Shown: positions 1 through 11,966, numbered from the stretch's first letter. The stretch is 64,000 nt of DNA from Chlorocebus sabaeus (GCF_047675955.1 NC_132909.1:43885931-43949930); one strand, 5' to 3'. Notes: generated by a model from the letters alone, not told the origin. A program made the numbers and translations.

Positions 1-64
1 AAAATAAAAATAAAACCCCCCAAAACCACACAACATGTTGTACATGTTAAATATAAACAATTTA

Positions 65-334
65 GGCTGGGCGCGGTGGCTCACGCCTGTACTCCCAGCA
101 CTTTGGGAGGCCGAGGCGGGCGGATCACAAGGTCAGGAGATCAAGACCACGGTGAAACCCTGTCTCTACTAAAAATACAAAAAATTAGCTGGGCGTGGTG
201 GCGGGCGCCTGTAGTCCCAGCTACTCAGGAGGCTGAGGCAGGAGAATGGCGTGATCCCGGGAGGCGGAGCTTGCAGTGAGCCGAGATTGCGTCACTGCAC
301 TCCAGCCGGGGGGACACAGTGAGACTCCGTCTCA

Positions 335-352
<18 letters not shown>
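65..352 (+). mobile_element. Alu, full, AluY-like
   Basis: Both arms; GGCTGGGCGCGGTGGCTCAC start, A-tail running into (TA)n. Confidence 0.95.

Positions 353-374
<22 letters not shown>
353..374. repeat. (TA)n microsatellite
   Basis: About 11 TA units directly after the A-tail of the first Alu. Confidence 0.9.
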
Positions 375-375
<1 letters not shown>

Positions 376-529
376 ACAATTTTAAAATATTATTTCAAAA
401 AAAATGGACTAGCTTAAAGAAAATAAAACCATGGGCAGATGCTACAATGAGTGGGTGAAAACAGGATGCGAAACAGGGTGTTTGCGTGGCCTCTGAGCAT
501 CTTCCCACAAGACACTTAATCATTTCTCT

Positions 530-827
530 GGACTGGGTGCAGTGGCTCACGCCTGTAATCCCAGCACTTTGGGATGCCAAGGCAGGTGGATCACCTGAGG
601 TCAGGAATTCGAGATCAGCCTGGGCAACATGGTGAAACCCCGTTTCTATTAAAAATACAAAAATTAGCCAGGTGTAGTGGTGCTCACCTGTAGTCCCAGC
701 TACTCAAGAGGCTGAGGCAGGAGAATCGCTTGAACCCGGGAGGCAGAGGTTGCAGTGAGCCATGATCGTGCCACTGTACTCCAGCCTGGGTGACAGAGCA
801 AGACTCCCTCATAAATAAATAAATAAA
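530..827 (+). mobile_element. Alu, full
   Basis: Both arms; tail (AAAT)n. Confidence 0.95.
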
Positions 828-1268
828 GTGCTAAAACAAAGAAAGCCTGGAGAAAACCAGCAGCTTCTAGGGCATGCCAAGTCTGGGAAACACATTGGGT
901 GTCTGTGGCTATAGAAGGACTGGCCTGTTGATCTGGCTCCTCTTGGTCCAGGCCCTTCAGGGCACATGGTCCCAAGGGGCACTGTGGAGGGTGCCTCTGA
1001 TCCAGCGTGGCTACACCCAGGGGCTCAGTGCAGAGGGGCAGCGTACGGCACCGGCAGCCCCGGTTTTCAGGGAACCCATTGTCCTTCTCAGCACAGTGTA
1101 CATTGACCTTGGCTGGCTCCCTCCCTTCTCTCCTTTTCTGGGAGCAGGGTTTCCGGGGCCATGCTCAGGCAAAGGCCTTCCTTCCTCCAGGGCCTGTTTC
1201 TACCTCTGCATGTGGGGGTGAGAATGGGGTGAAGACACAGGCACCCACACAACACAATAGTGGCTACT

Positions 1269-1549
1269 GGCCGGGTGTAGTGGCTCACACCTGTAATCCT
1301 AACACTTTGGGAGGCCGAGGCAGGCCTCACCTGAAGTTGGAGACCAGCTTGGGCAAAATGGCAAAAGCCTGTTTCTACTAAAAATACAAAAATTAGCTGG
1401 GCATGTGGTGGGCACCTGTAATCCCAGCTACTTGGGAGGCTGAGGCAGAAGAGCTTGAACCCGGGAAGCGGAGGTTGCAGTGAGCTGAGATCGCGGCACT
1501 GCACTCCAGCCTGGGCAACAGAACAAGACTCCTCAAAAACAGAAAAAAA
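1269..1549 (+). mobile_element. Alu, full
   Basis: Both arms with small internal losses. Confidence 0.95.
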
Positions 1550-1796
1550 GTGGCTGTGGTTCTGAGATCCCTTTGCCCCTGTGCTTTGGAATCCTCCCAG
1601 CCTTAACTGAGGAGTCTCAGTTCAGCTTCACAGCTGGGGAAGCTGAGGCAGTCTGGGTGCTTACCTGAGGCCACAGCCTAGCTAGTGGTGCCTAGCTGGG
1701 CTGAAGACAATGGTGACAATCACTGCCGCTAATGACTGGGGGCATCGTGGTTCCTCTTTACCCCTCATGGTGAGGTGCTGTTTCCCTTCTCTGCAG

Positions 1797-1921
1797 ATGA
1801 AACTCAGGGAAGTTTGGCCAACTTCAAGGACAGCGGGACTCAGGCCCCAGTGCAGGACCCAAAAGCCACAACTGGGTCCTTCTCCATGGAGTCTGGCCCT
1901 AGGCAGCCCACAGCCACCAAG
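1797..1921 (+). other. Exon-like segment on the plus strand (unassigned)
   Basis: A strong acceptor (TTTCCCTTCTCTGCAG, ending at 1796) and a strong donor (CACCAAG|GTAAGTC at 1921/1922) bracket 125 bases that are open in two frames. I do not recognise the peptide (one frame reads DETQGSLANFKDSGTQ). It would be antisense to the SLC25A42 intron. It may be a noncoding RNA exon or chance. Confidence 0.3.
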
Positions 1922-1976
1922 GTAAGTCTCAACCTCATTTCATCAAGCCCTCTAGAGGACCATGCACCCCCTCCTT

Positions 1977-2110
1977 TTTGTTTGTTTTTTTTTGAGATGG
2001 GGTCTTGCTATGTTGCCCAGGCTGGTCTGGAACACCTGGGCTCAAGTAATCCTCCTGCCTTACCTCACCTCCCCAGTAGTTGGGATGTGTGTGAACCACC
2101 TTGCCCTGCC
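1977..2110 (-). mobile_element. Alu monomer (left-arm type)
   Basis: A single arm from the T-run to AACCACCTTGCCCTGCC. Confidence 0.8.
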
Positions 2111-2687
2111 CATGTGCCCTTACTCAAGACTTTGCTTAACCTAAAGGAACAGCCAGTTCTGGGGGCGAGGAGGGCAACTTACCCCAGGTGACCCACACCT
2201 GGACCTCTTGGGTAAGGTGGGTTCAGCCAGGGCCTCTGTGAAGTGGGTATTCCCCATTCCTTACTCTACTCTTTGGAAGCAGCCCAGTCTGATGGGATGG
2301 GGACGGGTTAAGCTCCACCTCCAGGAAGGAGAAGCACCGATGGATAGGACTTGGAATTATTCCACAGGGACGGCTCTCTCTCCTCCCCCATTAATTTTTT
2401 CAGTCATTGATTCCTGTCTGTGTGGCCTTGTGGATATTCACTTTGCACTGTCCATTAAACCCAAATGCTCCATTACCCTCTGGGGATGTGATGCTATACA
2501 TCCACCGCCGTAGGCAAAGAAGCGGGTTTGGGGAGGGAGGGTGGGTGGAGATTTCACTGGATGAAGAGGTTGCACCGAACTCAGGTGGCTGGAGACACTG
2601 ACCTCTACCTATGGGCCCCAATCCTGACTATGCAGATGTAGAGGGGAGGCGGGGCCTGTGGTGGATGCGGGGTGGGAGATTGTGTGT

Positions 2688-2944
2688 GCAGCACCCTGGA
2701 GGTGCCCGCAGGGGCATGCTGTGGTGGTGGGGTGCGGGCAGGTATGTGCAGGGTCCGGGCATGCTGCGGTGGTGGGGTGTAGGCAGGTGTGTGCAGGGCC
2801 CTGGAGGTGCCTGCAGGGGCATGCTGGGGTGGTGGGGTGCGGGCAGGTGTGTGCAGGGCCCAGAGATGCATTTAGAGGCAGTTGGGTCCAGGATGGTGTG
2901 TGCAGGGACTGGGAGGTGCATGCTGGGGCAGTGGAGTATGCAGG
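2688..2944 (+). repeat. G-rich minisatellite, about 60-bp unit
   Basis: Units start with GCAGGGCCCTGGAGGTGCC or variants: 60 bases (2688-2747), 45 bases with an internal 15-base loss (2748-2792), 60 bases (2793-2852), then two diverged and shortened copies to 2944. Each unit contains GGTGGTGGGGTGCGGGC, so the plus strand could form G-quadruplexes. Confidence 0.85.
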
Positions 2945-3473
2945 AGTGAGGTACCCTTTCACTTTTTCTGGGGCTCTCTGCCCCTTGCTCAGGTTGTACC
3001 TCTGCTCTGCATCCTCACTGCTCCTGTGACTTCCCTCCACAACACTCGTTCACTGTGCTGGCCTGGCTTGGTGCCTGTGCAGTGAGTGCCAAGGGTTTGC
3101 CAATTCACGCCTTCGCCCTTGAGGTAAGAGGAGCCCCAGAAAAGGTTGAATGATGCTGCTGGGCAGGGCGGGGGCAGGAGGCCAGAAAGCCAAGGTTGGA
3201 GGTCCTGAAACCCTCTTGTCCTGACATTTGGGATGATTTCCCTGGAAAGGGGAACCTTAAGGACCACCATAATGGGCTGCATTGGGCTCAGTGATGGCAC
3301 TCAAAGATGTCTGTATCCTAAACCCTAGACACCAAGAATATGTGATCTTACATGACAAAAGGGACTTTTTAGATGTGATGAAGTTAAGGGTCTTGAGATG
3401 GGGGAGACTGTCCTGGATTATCTGGATGGCCCCAGTGTAATCACCAGGGTCCCGATGAGCGGGATGCAGGAGA

Positions 3474-4000
3474 GGCCAGGTGCAGTGGCTCACACCTGGT
3501 AATCTCAGCACTTTGGGAGGTGGGAAGATCGCTTGAGGGCCAGATGAGACCAGCCTGGGTAACACAGTGAGACCCCATTTGTACAAGAAATTTAAAAATT
3601 AGCTGGGTGTGGCCGAGTGCAGTGGCTCACGCTTACAATACCAGCACTTTGGGAGGCTGAGGCAGGTGGATCACCTGAGGTCAAGAGTTCATGACCAGCC
3701 TGGCCAATTGGTGAAACCTCACCTCTACTAAAAATACAAAAAAAAATTAGCTTGGTGTGGTGGCACCAAGTGAGCCGAGATCGCCCCACTACACTCTAGC
3801 CTGGGTGACAGAGGGAGACTCCATCTCAACAACAACAACAACAAATATTAGCTGGGCGTGGTGGCACATACCTGTAGGAGGCCAAGATAGGAGGATGGCT
3901 TGAGCCCAGGAGTTGGAGGCTGCAGTGAGGTGTGATCACACCACCGAACCCCAGCCTGGGTGACGCAGCAAGACTTTGTCTCGAAAAAAAAAAAAAGAAA
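3474..4000 (+). mobile_element. Alu interrupted by another Alu
   Basis: Left part 3474-3610, right part 3845-4000; ATTAGCTGGG is duplicated at both sides of the inserted element. Confidence 0.85.
3611..3844 (+). mobile_element. Alu nested in the Alu at 3474
   Basis: Starts GGCCGAGTGCAGTGGCTCAC, tail (CAA)n; has lost an internal piece of the right arm. Confidence 0.85.
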
Positions 4001-4001
4001 A

Positions 4002-4290
4002 GGCCAAGATCAGTGGCTCATGCCTGTAATTCCAGCATTTTGGGAGGCCAAGGAAGGTGGATCAGTTGAGGTCAGGCATCGAGACCAGCCTGGTCGGCAT
4101 GGCAAAACCCTGTCTCTTTCAAAAAATACAAAAATTAGCTGGGTGTGGTGGCACATTCCTGTAGCCCCAGCTACTTGGGTGGCTGAGGCATGAGAATTGC
4201 CTGAACCCGGGAGATGGAGGTTGCGCCACTGCACTCCAGCCTGGGTGATGGAGCAAGACTCTGTCAGGAAAGGAAAGGAAAAGGAAAAGG
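4002..4290 (+). mobile_element. Alu, full
   Basis: Both arms; tail (AGGAA)n. Confidence 0.93.
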
Positions 4291-4610
4291 ACCATAAAGA
4301 ACCAAGATAGAGGCAGGAGAGTTGGAGGAGATGTGAGTGCGCTCCACTGCTGGCTTTAGAGTTGGAGGGAGAGGTCCCAGGGGATAGAAGCTGGGAAAGG
4401 CAAAGACACAGATTCTCTTCTTGAGCCTCCAGAAGAAACCCAGCCCTGCACTCCCAGTTTAGACTCCTGATGTCCAGAACCTAAAGATGACAAACGTGTG
4501 GCTTTACGCCTCCACGTCTGTGGTGGTTACGGCAGCAACAGGAAGTGGACACAGGCTGTCACAAGGGAAGAGGACCAACTGGCCTAGTGGCCAGGGGAGT
4601 GACAGGAGGT

Positions 4611-4629
4611 GGACGTCAGGATGACGTCA
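4611..4629. promoter_or_regulatory. Tandem CRE-like sites
   Basis: A perfect palindromic TGACGTCA at 4622-4629 with a one-mismatch copy, GGACGTCA, at 4611-4618. The two copies start 11 bases apart, about one helical turn. They lie just beyond the end of an MLT1-type LTR remnant in the probable SLC25A42 intron. Confidence 0.4.
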
Positions 4630-5454
4630 AATAAGCAGTCACTAGAGCTGCCAGCCCTGGTGGGAGTGGTCCCAGGAGGCTGATCACTCCCATGGCAATG
4701 TGTACCCAGACTTGCGACCAGCGACCAGGTGATCAGGTCGACCTCCCTGAGGGGCAGTGTCCAAGGCATGGCAGAGCCACATTCCAGCCACAAAATGCCA
4801 TGGGGCTAGTGAGGGAGGGAGTGGGTCTCCAGGACAGAGGTCACTCGGCTAAAGGAGCGAAAAGGACAGTGAGAGAGGGAAGCCAGAGGATACCATGGGA
4901 CCACTCAGGTGACAGCGTGGGGCCTGGATGGTAGGCTTTGGTGGAGGGAGGTGGCAGACGCCTCAGGAGCCTGTCCAGATTCTGCCTGAGACCTGGAGGT
5001 GGTGAGGTCATTTCCTGGGACAGGGAGGCTTGGATGGGTTGTGGGAGGAAGCCCTGGTTCCCATGACCCCCACCCTCAGTGGCATTCTCCTCTTTGTCAC
5101 TATAAGGGACAGGTGGTTTACACCCATCAGCCCCCACCTTGGCTTCCCAAGCCAGAAGAGGTTGTCAGAATTAGTGGTACCACCTGAGTGTCCCATGACA
5201 CTGCCAGGGACACTATAAGGAAAAAACATGAAATATGCTTCCGTTTATTTAAAAACAGACCGGCCAACTGGCACTGGAAACAGCTTGTTTCCAGGTTCTG
5301 TTGTTGGGGTGTCACTTCCTCTTGTCATCACCCCCTGCCAGACTGGTCATACTGGTTGTCCCTGTGGTTCCTTATAGGTCCAGTGCTGGAAAGTCACCCC
5401 CGGGGCCACTTGGCAGAAATGTGCCCCAATGACAAGTGTGCGGGGACAGCATTT

Positions 5455-5532
5455 CTCCCTTCCTCCGTTCCTCCCTTCCTCCCTCCCTCCCTCCTTTCTT
5501 CCTTTCTTTTCTTTCTTCTCTCTCTCTCTCTT
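5455..5532 (+). repeat. Pyrimidine (CCTT/CT)n tract
   Basis: Nearly pure C/T sequence forming the expanded tail of the minus-strand Alu that follows. Confidence 0.85.
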
Positions 5533-6144
5533 TTCTTTTCAGGGTCTCGCTCTGTCACCCAGGTAGGAGTGCAATGGCATAATCAGCTCATTGTAACTTC
5601 AAACTCCTGGACTCAAGGGATTCCTCAAACTCCTGCCTCAGCTTCCTGAGTAGCTGGGACTACACATGTGCACCACCATGCCTGGTCAATTTCCCTCCCT
5701 CCCTCCCTCCTTTTTTTTTTTTTTTTTTTAAATAGGGTCTCTCTCTGTTGCCCAGGCTGGAGTGCAGTAGCGCAATCTCAGGTCACTGCAGCTTTGATCT
5801 CCTGGGCTCAAGAGACCCTCCTGCCTTAGCTTCCTGAGTAGCTGGGACCACTGATGTCTACCACCAAGCCCAGCTAATTTTTGTATTTTTCATAGAGACG
5901 GGGTTTCACCATGTACCCCAGGGTGGTCTCAAACTAAGCTCATGCAATCTGCTCACCTTGACCTCCCAAAGTGCTGGGATTACAGGCATGCACCACCACG
6001 CCCAGCCTTAATTTCTTAATTTTTTTGTAGAGATGAGGTCTTGCTATGTTGCCCAGGCTAGTCTCGAACTCCTGGCCTCAAGTAATCCTCCCACCTCAGC
6101 CTCCCAAAGTGTTGGGATTACTGCTGTGAGCCACTGCGCCTGGT
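5533..6144 (-). mobile_element. Alu interrupted by another Alu
   Basis: Parts 5533-5694 and 6008-6144 around the nested element. Confidence 0.85.
5711..6007 (-). mobile_element. Alu nested in the Alu at 5533
   Basis: T-run to CACGCCCAGCC, both arms. Confidence 0.9.
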
Positions 6145-6769
6145 TTGGGAGGGACCTCTTTCATCAGCAGAACCCTGAGTCCCTGACCCTGGTCCAAATG
6201 AAGGAACAGGATGCTGTCCTTCTGGGTGAGGGCCCTTCCCCTTGCTTCCTTTCTTTTCTGTCTCCTTACTCATAGATCCAATGGGTGGGGGGTGGTGCTG
6301 TCCTTATCCCTAAAATGTCACTGCTGGGGCACAAACAGTGACCCTTCGCCCTCAGTCACCTGCTGAGGAAGCATTTCCCTTTGTGAACTTGAAGGCAGGG
6401 TCACAGGTTCAAGCCCACTCTGCTCTTCACCAGATGAGGAACCTCAGGCAGGTGTACCAGCTCCCAGGACCTCGGCCTCCTCATCTGAGAGCTGGTCTCA
6501 CCATCTCACCCCAGCGCTGGCTGGCAAGCCTACACATGCGGAACACGCCTTCTCCTAATGACTCCCAACCTGCCAAGCATCTGGCTAAAACCTGCCAGGT
6601 GAGCAAGTGGAGAAACTGGTGTCCTTGTAGGCTGGGAATGTTAGATGGGGCAGCCATTGTGGAAATCAGCCTGGAGGTTCCTTCACAAGTTACACAGGGA
6701 GATACCACTGTGGCCCAGCAATTCAACGCCCAGGCACAGAACCAAAGGGTCATCACAAAACTTGTGCAC

Positions 6770-6890
6770 GGGGCTGGTCATGTGGCTCACACCCATAATC
6801 CCAGCACTTTGGGAGGCTAAAGCAGGAGGATGCTTGAGGCTAGGAGTTCAAGACCAGCCTGGGCAACATAGTGAGACTCCAACACAATAG
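6770..6890 (+). mobile_element. Alu left-arm monomer
   Basis: One arm only, ending in (CAA)n. Confidence 0.85.
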
Positions 6891-7285
6891 AAACAATATC
6901 AACAACAATGAAACTTGTACATGAATGCTCCTAGCACTAAGATTCACAACAGCCAAAAAGTGGAAGCAACCCAACTGCTCGTCAACAGATGAATGGACAG
7001 ACGAAATGTTCACACAACGGAATACTAGTCAGCCATAAAAAGGAATGAAGCACTGATCCATGCTACAACATAGATGAACCTCAAAAACACAATACTGAGT
7101 AGAGAAGCCAGACACAAAAGGCCACATAGTGTGAGGTTCCATTGATACGAAATGCCCAGAACAGGCAAATCCATAGAGACAGAAACCAGATGGGTGGTTG
7201 CTAGGGGATGGGGGCTGTGGAATGGGGAGTGACTGCTAATGGGGATGGGATTTCCTTTTGGGGATGATTAAAATGTTCTGAAATT

Positions 7286-7590
7286 GGCCAGGTGTGGTGG
7301 CTCACACCTATAATCCCAGCACTTTGGGAGGCCGAAGCAGGCAGATCACTTGAAGTCATGAGTTCAAGACCACCCTGGCTAACATGGTGAGACCTTGTCT
7401 CTACTAAAAATACAAAAATTAGCTGGGTGTGATGGTGCGTGCCTGTAATCCCAGCTACTCGGGAGGCTGAGGCAGGATAATCGCTTGAATCTGGGAGGTA
7501 GAGGTTGCAGTGAGCCAAGATCATGCCATTGCACTCCAGCCTGGGCGACACAGCAAGACTCTGTCTAAAAAAAATAAATAATAAAAAAAA
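7286..7590 (+). mobile_element. Alu, full
   Basis: Both arms; GTTCTGAAAT duplicated at 7274-7283 and 7591-7600. Confidence 0.95.
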
Positions 7591-7673
7591 GTTCTGAAAT
7601 CAGATGAAGGCAGTGGTTGCACAGCGCTGTGATTGTACTATATACCCCTGAACTGTTCATTTTAAAAGGCTCA

Positions 7674-7731
7674 CAATGAGCCGAGATTGCACCATTGCAC
7701 TCCAGCCTGGGGGACAAGAGCAAGACTTCAT

Positions 7732-7762
<31 letters not shown>
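7674..7762 (+). mobile_element. 5'-truncated Alu (right arm end)
   Basis: Starts within the right arm (AGCCGAGATTGCACCATTG), long A-run, and imperfect GGCTCACAATG/GGTCACAATGG flanks. Confidence 0.85.
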
Positions 7763-7764
<2 letters not shown>

Positions 7765-8524
7765 TCACAATGGTAACTTTTAAGTTATGTGCATTTTGAC
7801 ACACGTACAAAAACCTGCCCAGGTTCCCACCGACCCTGGGAGGCCCTTCTCTGCTCTGGCAGGATAACATGGTGGTAGGAGCCTGGGTACACCCTGGGCT
7901 GACTCAGGCAATGTTCATGACCTTGGGTCTCCCTTTTCTTACGGATCTTTCCCTTCCTACTGGGTTACTTGGAATCAGATTAGCTGCTGGACATTCGTTT
8001 GTCACTCCCTTTGTGTACGTGCACTGCATGCTTGCTGCGTACATGCTCTGCAGAGGCACACCTTCGCGGGCTCAGTCGGTACTGCAAATGACCCACACAG
8101 GGATGACCATGTGCACAGTGTCTGTGTGAGAGGAGGGACAGGGGGTGGGGGAAAGGAGTCTGTCCTGGGATCTGGAAGGGAAGGAGTACACCAGGGAGGG
8201 AGAACAGCAAGAAGGAAGAACCCAAGGCTGGAGTGAGCTCAGGCTGACCAGGGAAACAAACAGGCTAAGGCTGTGTCAGGCCCGTGCACGTTCATGCTGA
8301 ATGCAAGTGGGCCTTTGCAGGCTGTGCTTGTAGGAAGACAAAAAGTACCACCACTGCCCAATGCCGGCTGGGTCTCCCGCCTCCAGACCCCTGCTTCTGC
8401 CCAGTGCAGCCAAGATTCCTACAAGCCACACCAGCCATAGAGGCCTCTCCCTCCAGTCTCCCCATATACAGCCCTGGGAGCTGTGAAGACCTGCCCAGCA
8501 GCATATCATGGCAATGATGAGCAC

Positions 8525-9395
8525 ACTCTATGGACACAACCCCAAAGACCACCCACAGGAGAATGGGAACACGGATGTGGTATATCCCATGATGGGACAC
8601 TGTGTAACACACCAAACTGCTGCTACACATGACAACACAGATGTATCTCACACACACACCAGTGAAGAGGCAGAAGCCAGACACAAAAGGTTGCATACTG
8701 AATGATTCTTTTTTTTGAGTCAGAGTCTCACTCTGTTGCCCAGGCTGGAGTGCAATGGTGCGATCTTAGCTCACTGCAACCTCCACCTCCCAGGTTCAAG
8801 CGATTCTCGTGCCTCAGCCTCCCGAGTAGCTGGATTACAGGCGTGTATCACCACACCCAGCTAATTTTTTGTATTTAGTAAAGATGGGGTTTCACCATGT
8901 TGGCCAGGCTGGTCTCGAACTCCTGGCCTCAGGTGATCTGCCCACCTTGGCCTCCCAAAGTGCTGGGATTACAGGTTGAGCCATTGTGCCCAGCTGCATA
9001 CTGAATGATTCTGTCTGTGTAACAGTTAAGCTCAGTAAACAAAATGTTTTGTACACATCCAAATGTTGATACCTGCCGCCACACGGATGGACCCTGGGGA
9101 TGTCATGCTGAGTGAAATGAGTCAGTCACAAAAAGACAAATACTGTACGAATCCACTTCTATGAGGTACCTAGAGTCATCACATTCATAGAGACAGAAAG
9201 CAGAATGGTAGGTGCCAGGGGCTGGGAGCGGGGGAACAGAGAGTTACTGTTTAATAGGGACAGTTTCAGTTGTGTAAGATGGAAGAGTTGTGGAGACGGA
9301 TGGTGATGATGGTTGCACAACAGTGCGAATGTACTTAATGCCACTGAACTGAACAATTAAAAATGTCATTTTTAAGTACTGTGTATTTTACCACA
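8525..9395 (+). mobile_element. Old LINE-1-like 3' end, interrupted by one Alu
   Basis: The same motif order as the copy at 6.9 kb: GAAGCCAGACACAAAAGG, then after an Alu ATGCTGAGTGAAATGAGTCA, CATAGAGACAGAAAGCAGAA, GATGATGGTTGCACAACA and GTGTATTTTACCACA. A short tail continues to about 9760 past another Alu. Confidence 0.65.
8708..8995 (-). mobile_element. Alu, full
   Basis: Inserted into the LINE remnant; GCATACTGAATGATTCT duplicated at 8693-8709 and 8996-9012. Confidence 0.95.
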
Positions 9396-9699
9396 TTTTT
9401 ATTTATTTATTTATTTTTGAGATAGGGTCACGCTCTGCCACCCAGGCTGGAGTGCAGTGGCACGATTGTGGCTCACTGCAGCCTCCAACTCCCTGGCTCA
9501 AATGATCCTCCTACCTCAGCCTCCTGAGTAGCTGGGGCTACAGGTGTGGGCCACCATGCCCAGCTAAATTTTAAATTTTTTATAGAGACGGGGTCTTACT
9601 ATGTTGCCCAGGCTGGTCTTGAACTCCTGAGCTCAAGCCATCCTCCAGCCTCTGCCTCCCAAAGTGCTGGAATTACAGACATGAGCCATTGTGCCCAGA
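9396..9699 (-). mobile_element. Alu, full
   Basis: Both arms, (ATTT)n tail, inserted at the end of the LINE remnant (TACCACA on both sides). Confidence 0.95.
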
Positions 9700-10114
9700 C
9701 TACCACAATTTTTAAGAAATGTCAGTACGAAACACATCTATGGTGATAAAGATTAGAATACTGGTTACCTCTCAGGGGTATATCAGGGAGGGGGCAGGAA
9801 GGAGCCAGCTGCGGGCTTGAAAACTGTCTTGATCTGGTTCCAAGGATGAATATATATGTAAAAATTCACTGAGCTATATATACACTTAGGATTTATGTGC
9901 TTTACTCTATATAAGCTATGCCTCAATTTAAAATGTTTAAACAGTGCAAACGAAACACCTCTGCCACACCCGCTTCTAGGCCAATGGACGCCAAGTCTAG
10001 GAGTGGGGCAGGCAAGCAATTTGTAATTCCCAGGGGACTTGAATGGATGGGCTTTGTGGGTGGACGTGTTCAGCTTGCTCTTTCCTACTTTCCTCCCACC
10101 TGTGGAGAACACCT

Positions 10115-10418
10115 GTTTTGTTTTGTTTTTTGAGGCGGAGTCTCGCTGTATTGCCCAGGCTGGAGTACAGTAGCATGATCTCGGCTCACAGCAACCTCTG
10201 CCTCCTGGGTTCAAGTGATTCTCGTGCCTTAGCCTCTCGGGTAGCTGGGATTACAGGCATACACCACCACATCTGGCCAATTTTTGTATTTGTTTTTAGT
10301 AGAGACAGCATTTCGCCATGTTGGGCAGGCTGGTCTCAAACTCCTGACCTCAAGGTATCCATCTGCTTCGGCCTCCCAAAGTGCTGGGATTACAGGTGTG
10401 AGCCACGGCGCCTGGCCG
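10115..10418 (-). mobile_element. Alu, full
   Basis: Both arms; flanks GAGAACACCTGTT/GAGAATACCTGTT. Confidence 0.95.
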
Positions 10419-11440
10419 AGAATACCTGTTGATGATCTTAGCAGTGACGAAAGCCTGGAGGAGGCACTGAAGCTCTACAGTTGGTCCACACTCACAGTGA
10501 CTGTCCCTTCTGAGGACAGCATTCTGGGAAACCACTCGCTCTGCTCCCTGTCACTATGGAGGAATTGGGGCTGATCCTCCGCTTGACACCAGGGTGACCC
10601 AGGTGACCACAGTCAGGTAATGAGACTTCATACTCCCCTAGGTTCAGCATGCTGCCCCTAAAGACCAAGACCTGGGACTTTTAAGGGAACCATCAGGCCG
10701 GAGAAGTACTCTTTCTTCAGGGGAGGGGAAGCCAGTAGGGTGTGAGGTTGGGCAGAGTTGACACAGAGTTAGGGGGCAGAGCAAGGCCAGGAGGCGGAGG
10801 AGGATACCTGCAGGCTAGGGTGATCTGGAAGCCAGTGGTGCCAAAAGCACACAGACTTTGCTGTCATGGAGCCCAGGAAGCACCCTTTCCGGTTCAGTCA
10901 GCATAGGATGGGTTTCTGTCACCTGCACCTGCCAGAGTCCTGACTCGTATGCTGTGCTGGGGTAGGTACCTCATACTCCCCCAGCACCACACAGTATTTA
11001 CAACCACAGATGACAGTGTCCTGTGGCTCTAGGAGACCCAGCCTTGCCACATTGACTCTAGGTACTTTTCGTGAGTACCTAGAACGCCAGAGCTTTCTGA
11101 ACTGGGATTCAGGTGTCCCCACAAGGGTGACAACCAGCGGCCAGGCACGGGGGGCCAGCCCCAAATAAATAATAATAAGTATGTGTATCTTTTCCCATGT
11201 TGTTTCTGTTCATGAAGTCTTTCCGTTCATCAAACAAAAAACAAAGCTCAGCGGGGCATGGGGGGATGATGTGGGAAATGACTTACTAAACAGCATTATT
11301 CAGGAAACGTGAACCTGGAGCATGGGATCTTCGATAACTCACGATCACACACCAGCTCCGGCACAGAACCTCCAGAGCAATGGGAACACTGGTTCCAAGC
11401 AAGCTGGCAGTTGCTTGGGAGAGGGGAGGACAAGCTACTT

Positions 11441-11728
11441 GTTTTTTTGAGACAGGGTCTCACTCTGTCACCCAGGTTGACATGCAGTGGTAAGATCATA
11501 GCTCACTGCAGCCTCCATCTTTTGGGCTCAAGTGATCTTCCCACCTTAGCCTCTGAGTAGTTAGGACTATGAGTGTACACTATCATGACCGGCTAATTTT
11601 AAAATTATTTTTAGTAGAGACGGGGTCTTGCTATACTGCCCAGGCTGGTCTCAAACTCCTGGCCTCAAGCAATTGACCTGCCTCTGCCTCCCAAAGTGCT
11701 GGGATTACAGGTGTGAGCCACAGCACTG
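11441..11728 (-). mobile_element. Alu, full
   Basis: Both arms; diverged, older type. Confidence 0.92.
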
Positions 11729-11769
11729 TTAAAGCATCCTATAAGCTCCATGTGCATGGGTTATCCTAA

Positions 11770-11966
11770 TACACACACACTCACACATACACACACACTT
11801 GCTCACACATACACTAACACACACACACACGCATACTCACACTCATATGCACTCACACATTCACACATACACACACATACACTCGTTCACACATACACTC
11901 ACACACACACACGCATACTCAGACTCTCACATGCACTCTTACACACACACACTCATATGCACGTGT
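11770..11966 (+). repeat. Imperfect CA-rich satellite
   Basis: About 195 bases of CACA with CTCA, CATA and CGCA interruptions, arranged as two similar halves (the CACACACACGCATACTCA block occurs twice, from 11818 and again about 90 bases later). Confidence 0.9.

Larger units (their letters stand above)
3297..4560 (+). mobile_element. MaLR (MLT1-type) LTR remnant, interrupted by Alus
   Basis: The 3297-3473 part carries the typical ACATGACAAAAGGGACTTTT, TTAAGGGTCTTGAGATGGGG and GTAATCACCAGGGTCC; the element resumes at about 4291 with GGCAAAGACACAGATTCTC and ends with a GTTACGGCAGCAACAGGAAGT-like 3' end. Three Alu segments split it. Confidence 0.65.
6891..7810 (+). mobile_element. Old LINE-1-like 3' end, interrupted by two Alus
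   Basis: Contains the typical string of motifs AACAGATGAATGGACAGACG, CAGCCATAAAAAGGAATGAA, AAGCCAGACACAAAAGGCCA and TGGTTGCTAGGGG, resuming after Alus at 7591 and 7763 with the CTGAACTGTTCATTTTAAAA end. Confidence 0.65.

Noticed and set aside
2609..3040. Repetitive open frames on both strands around 2.6-3.0 kb
   Set aside because: They are translations of the minisatellite, open because unit lengths of 60 and 45 are multiples of three.
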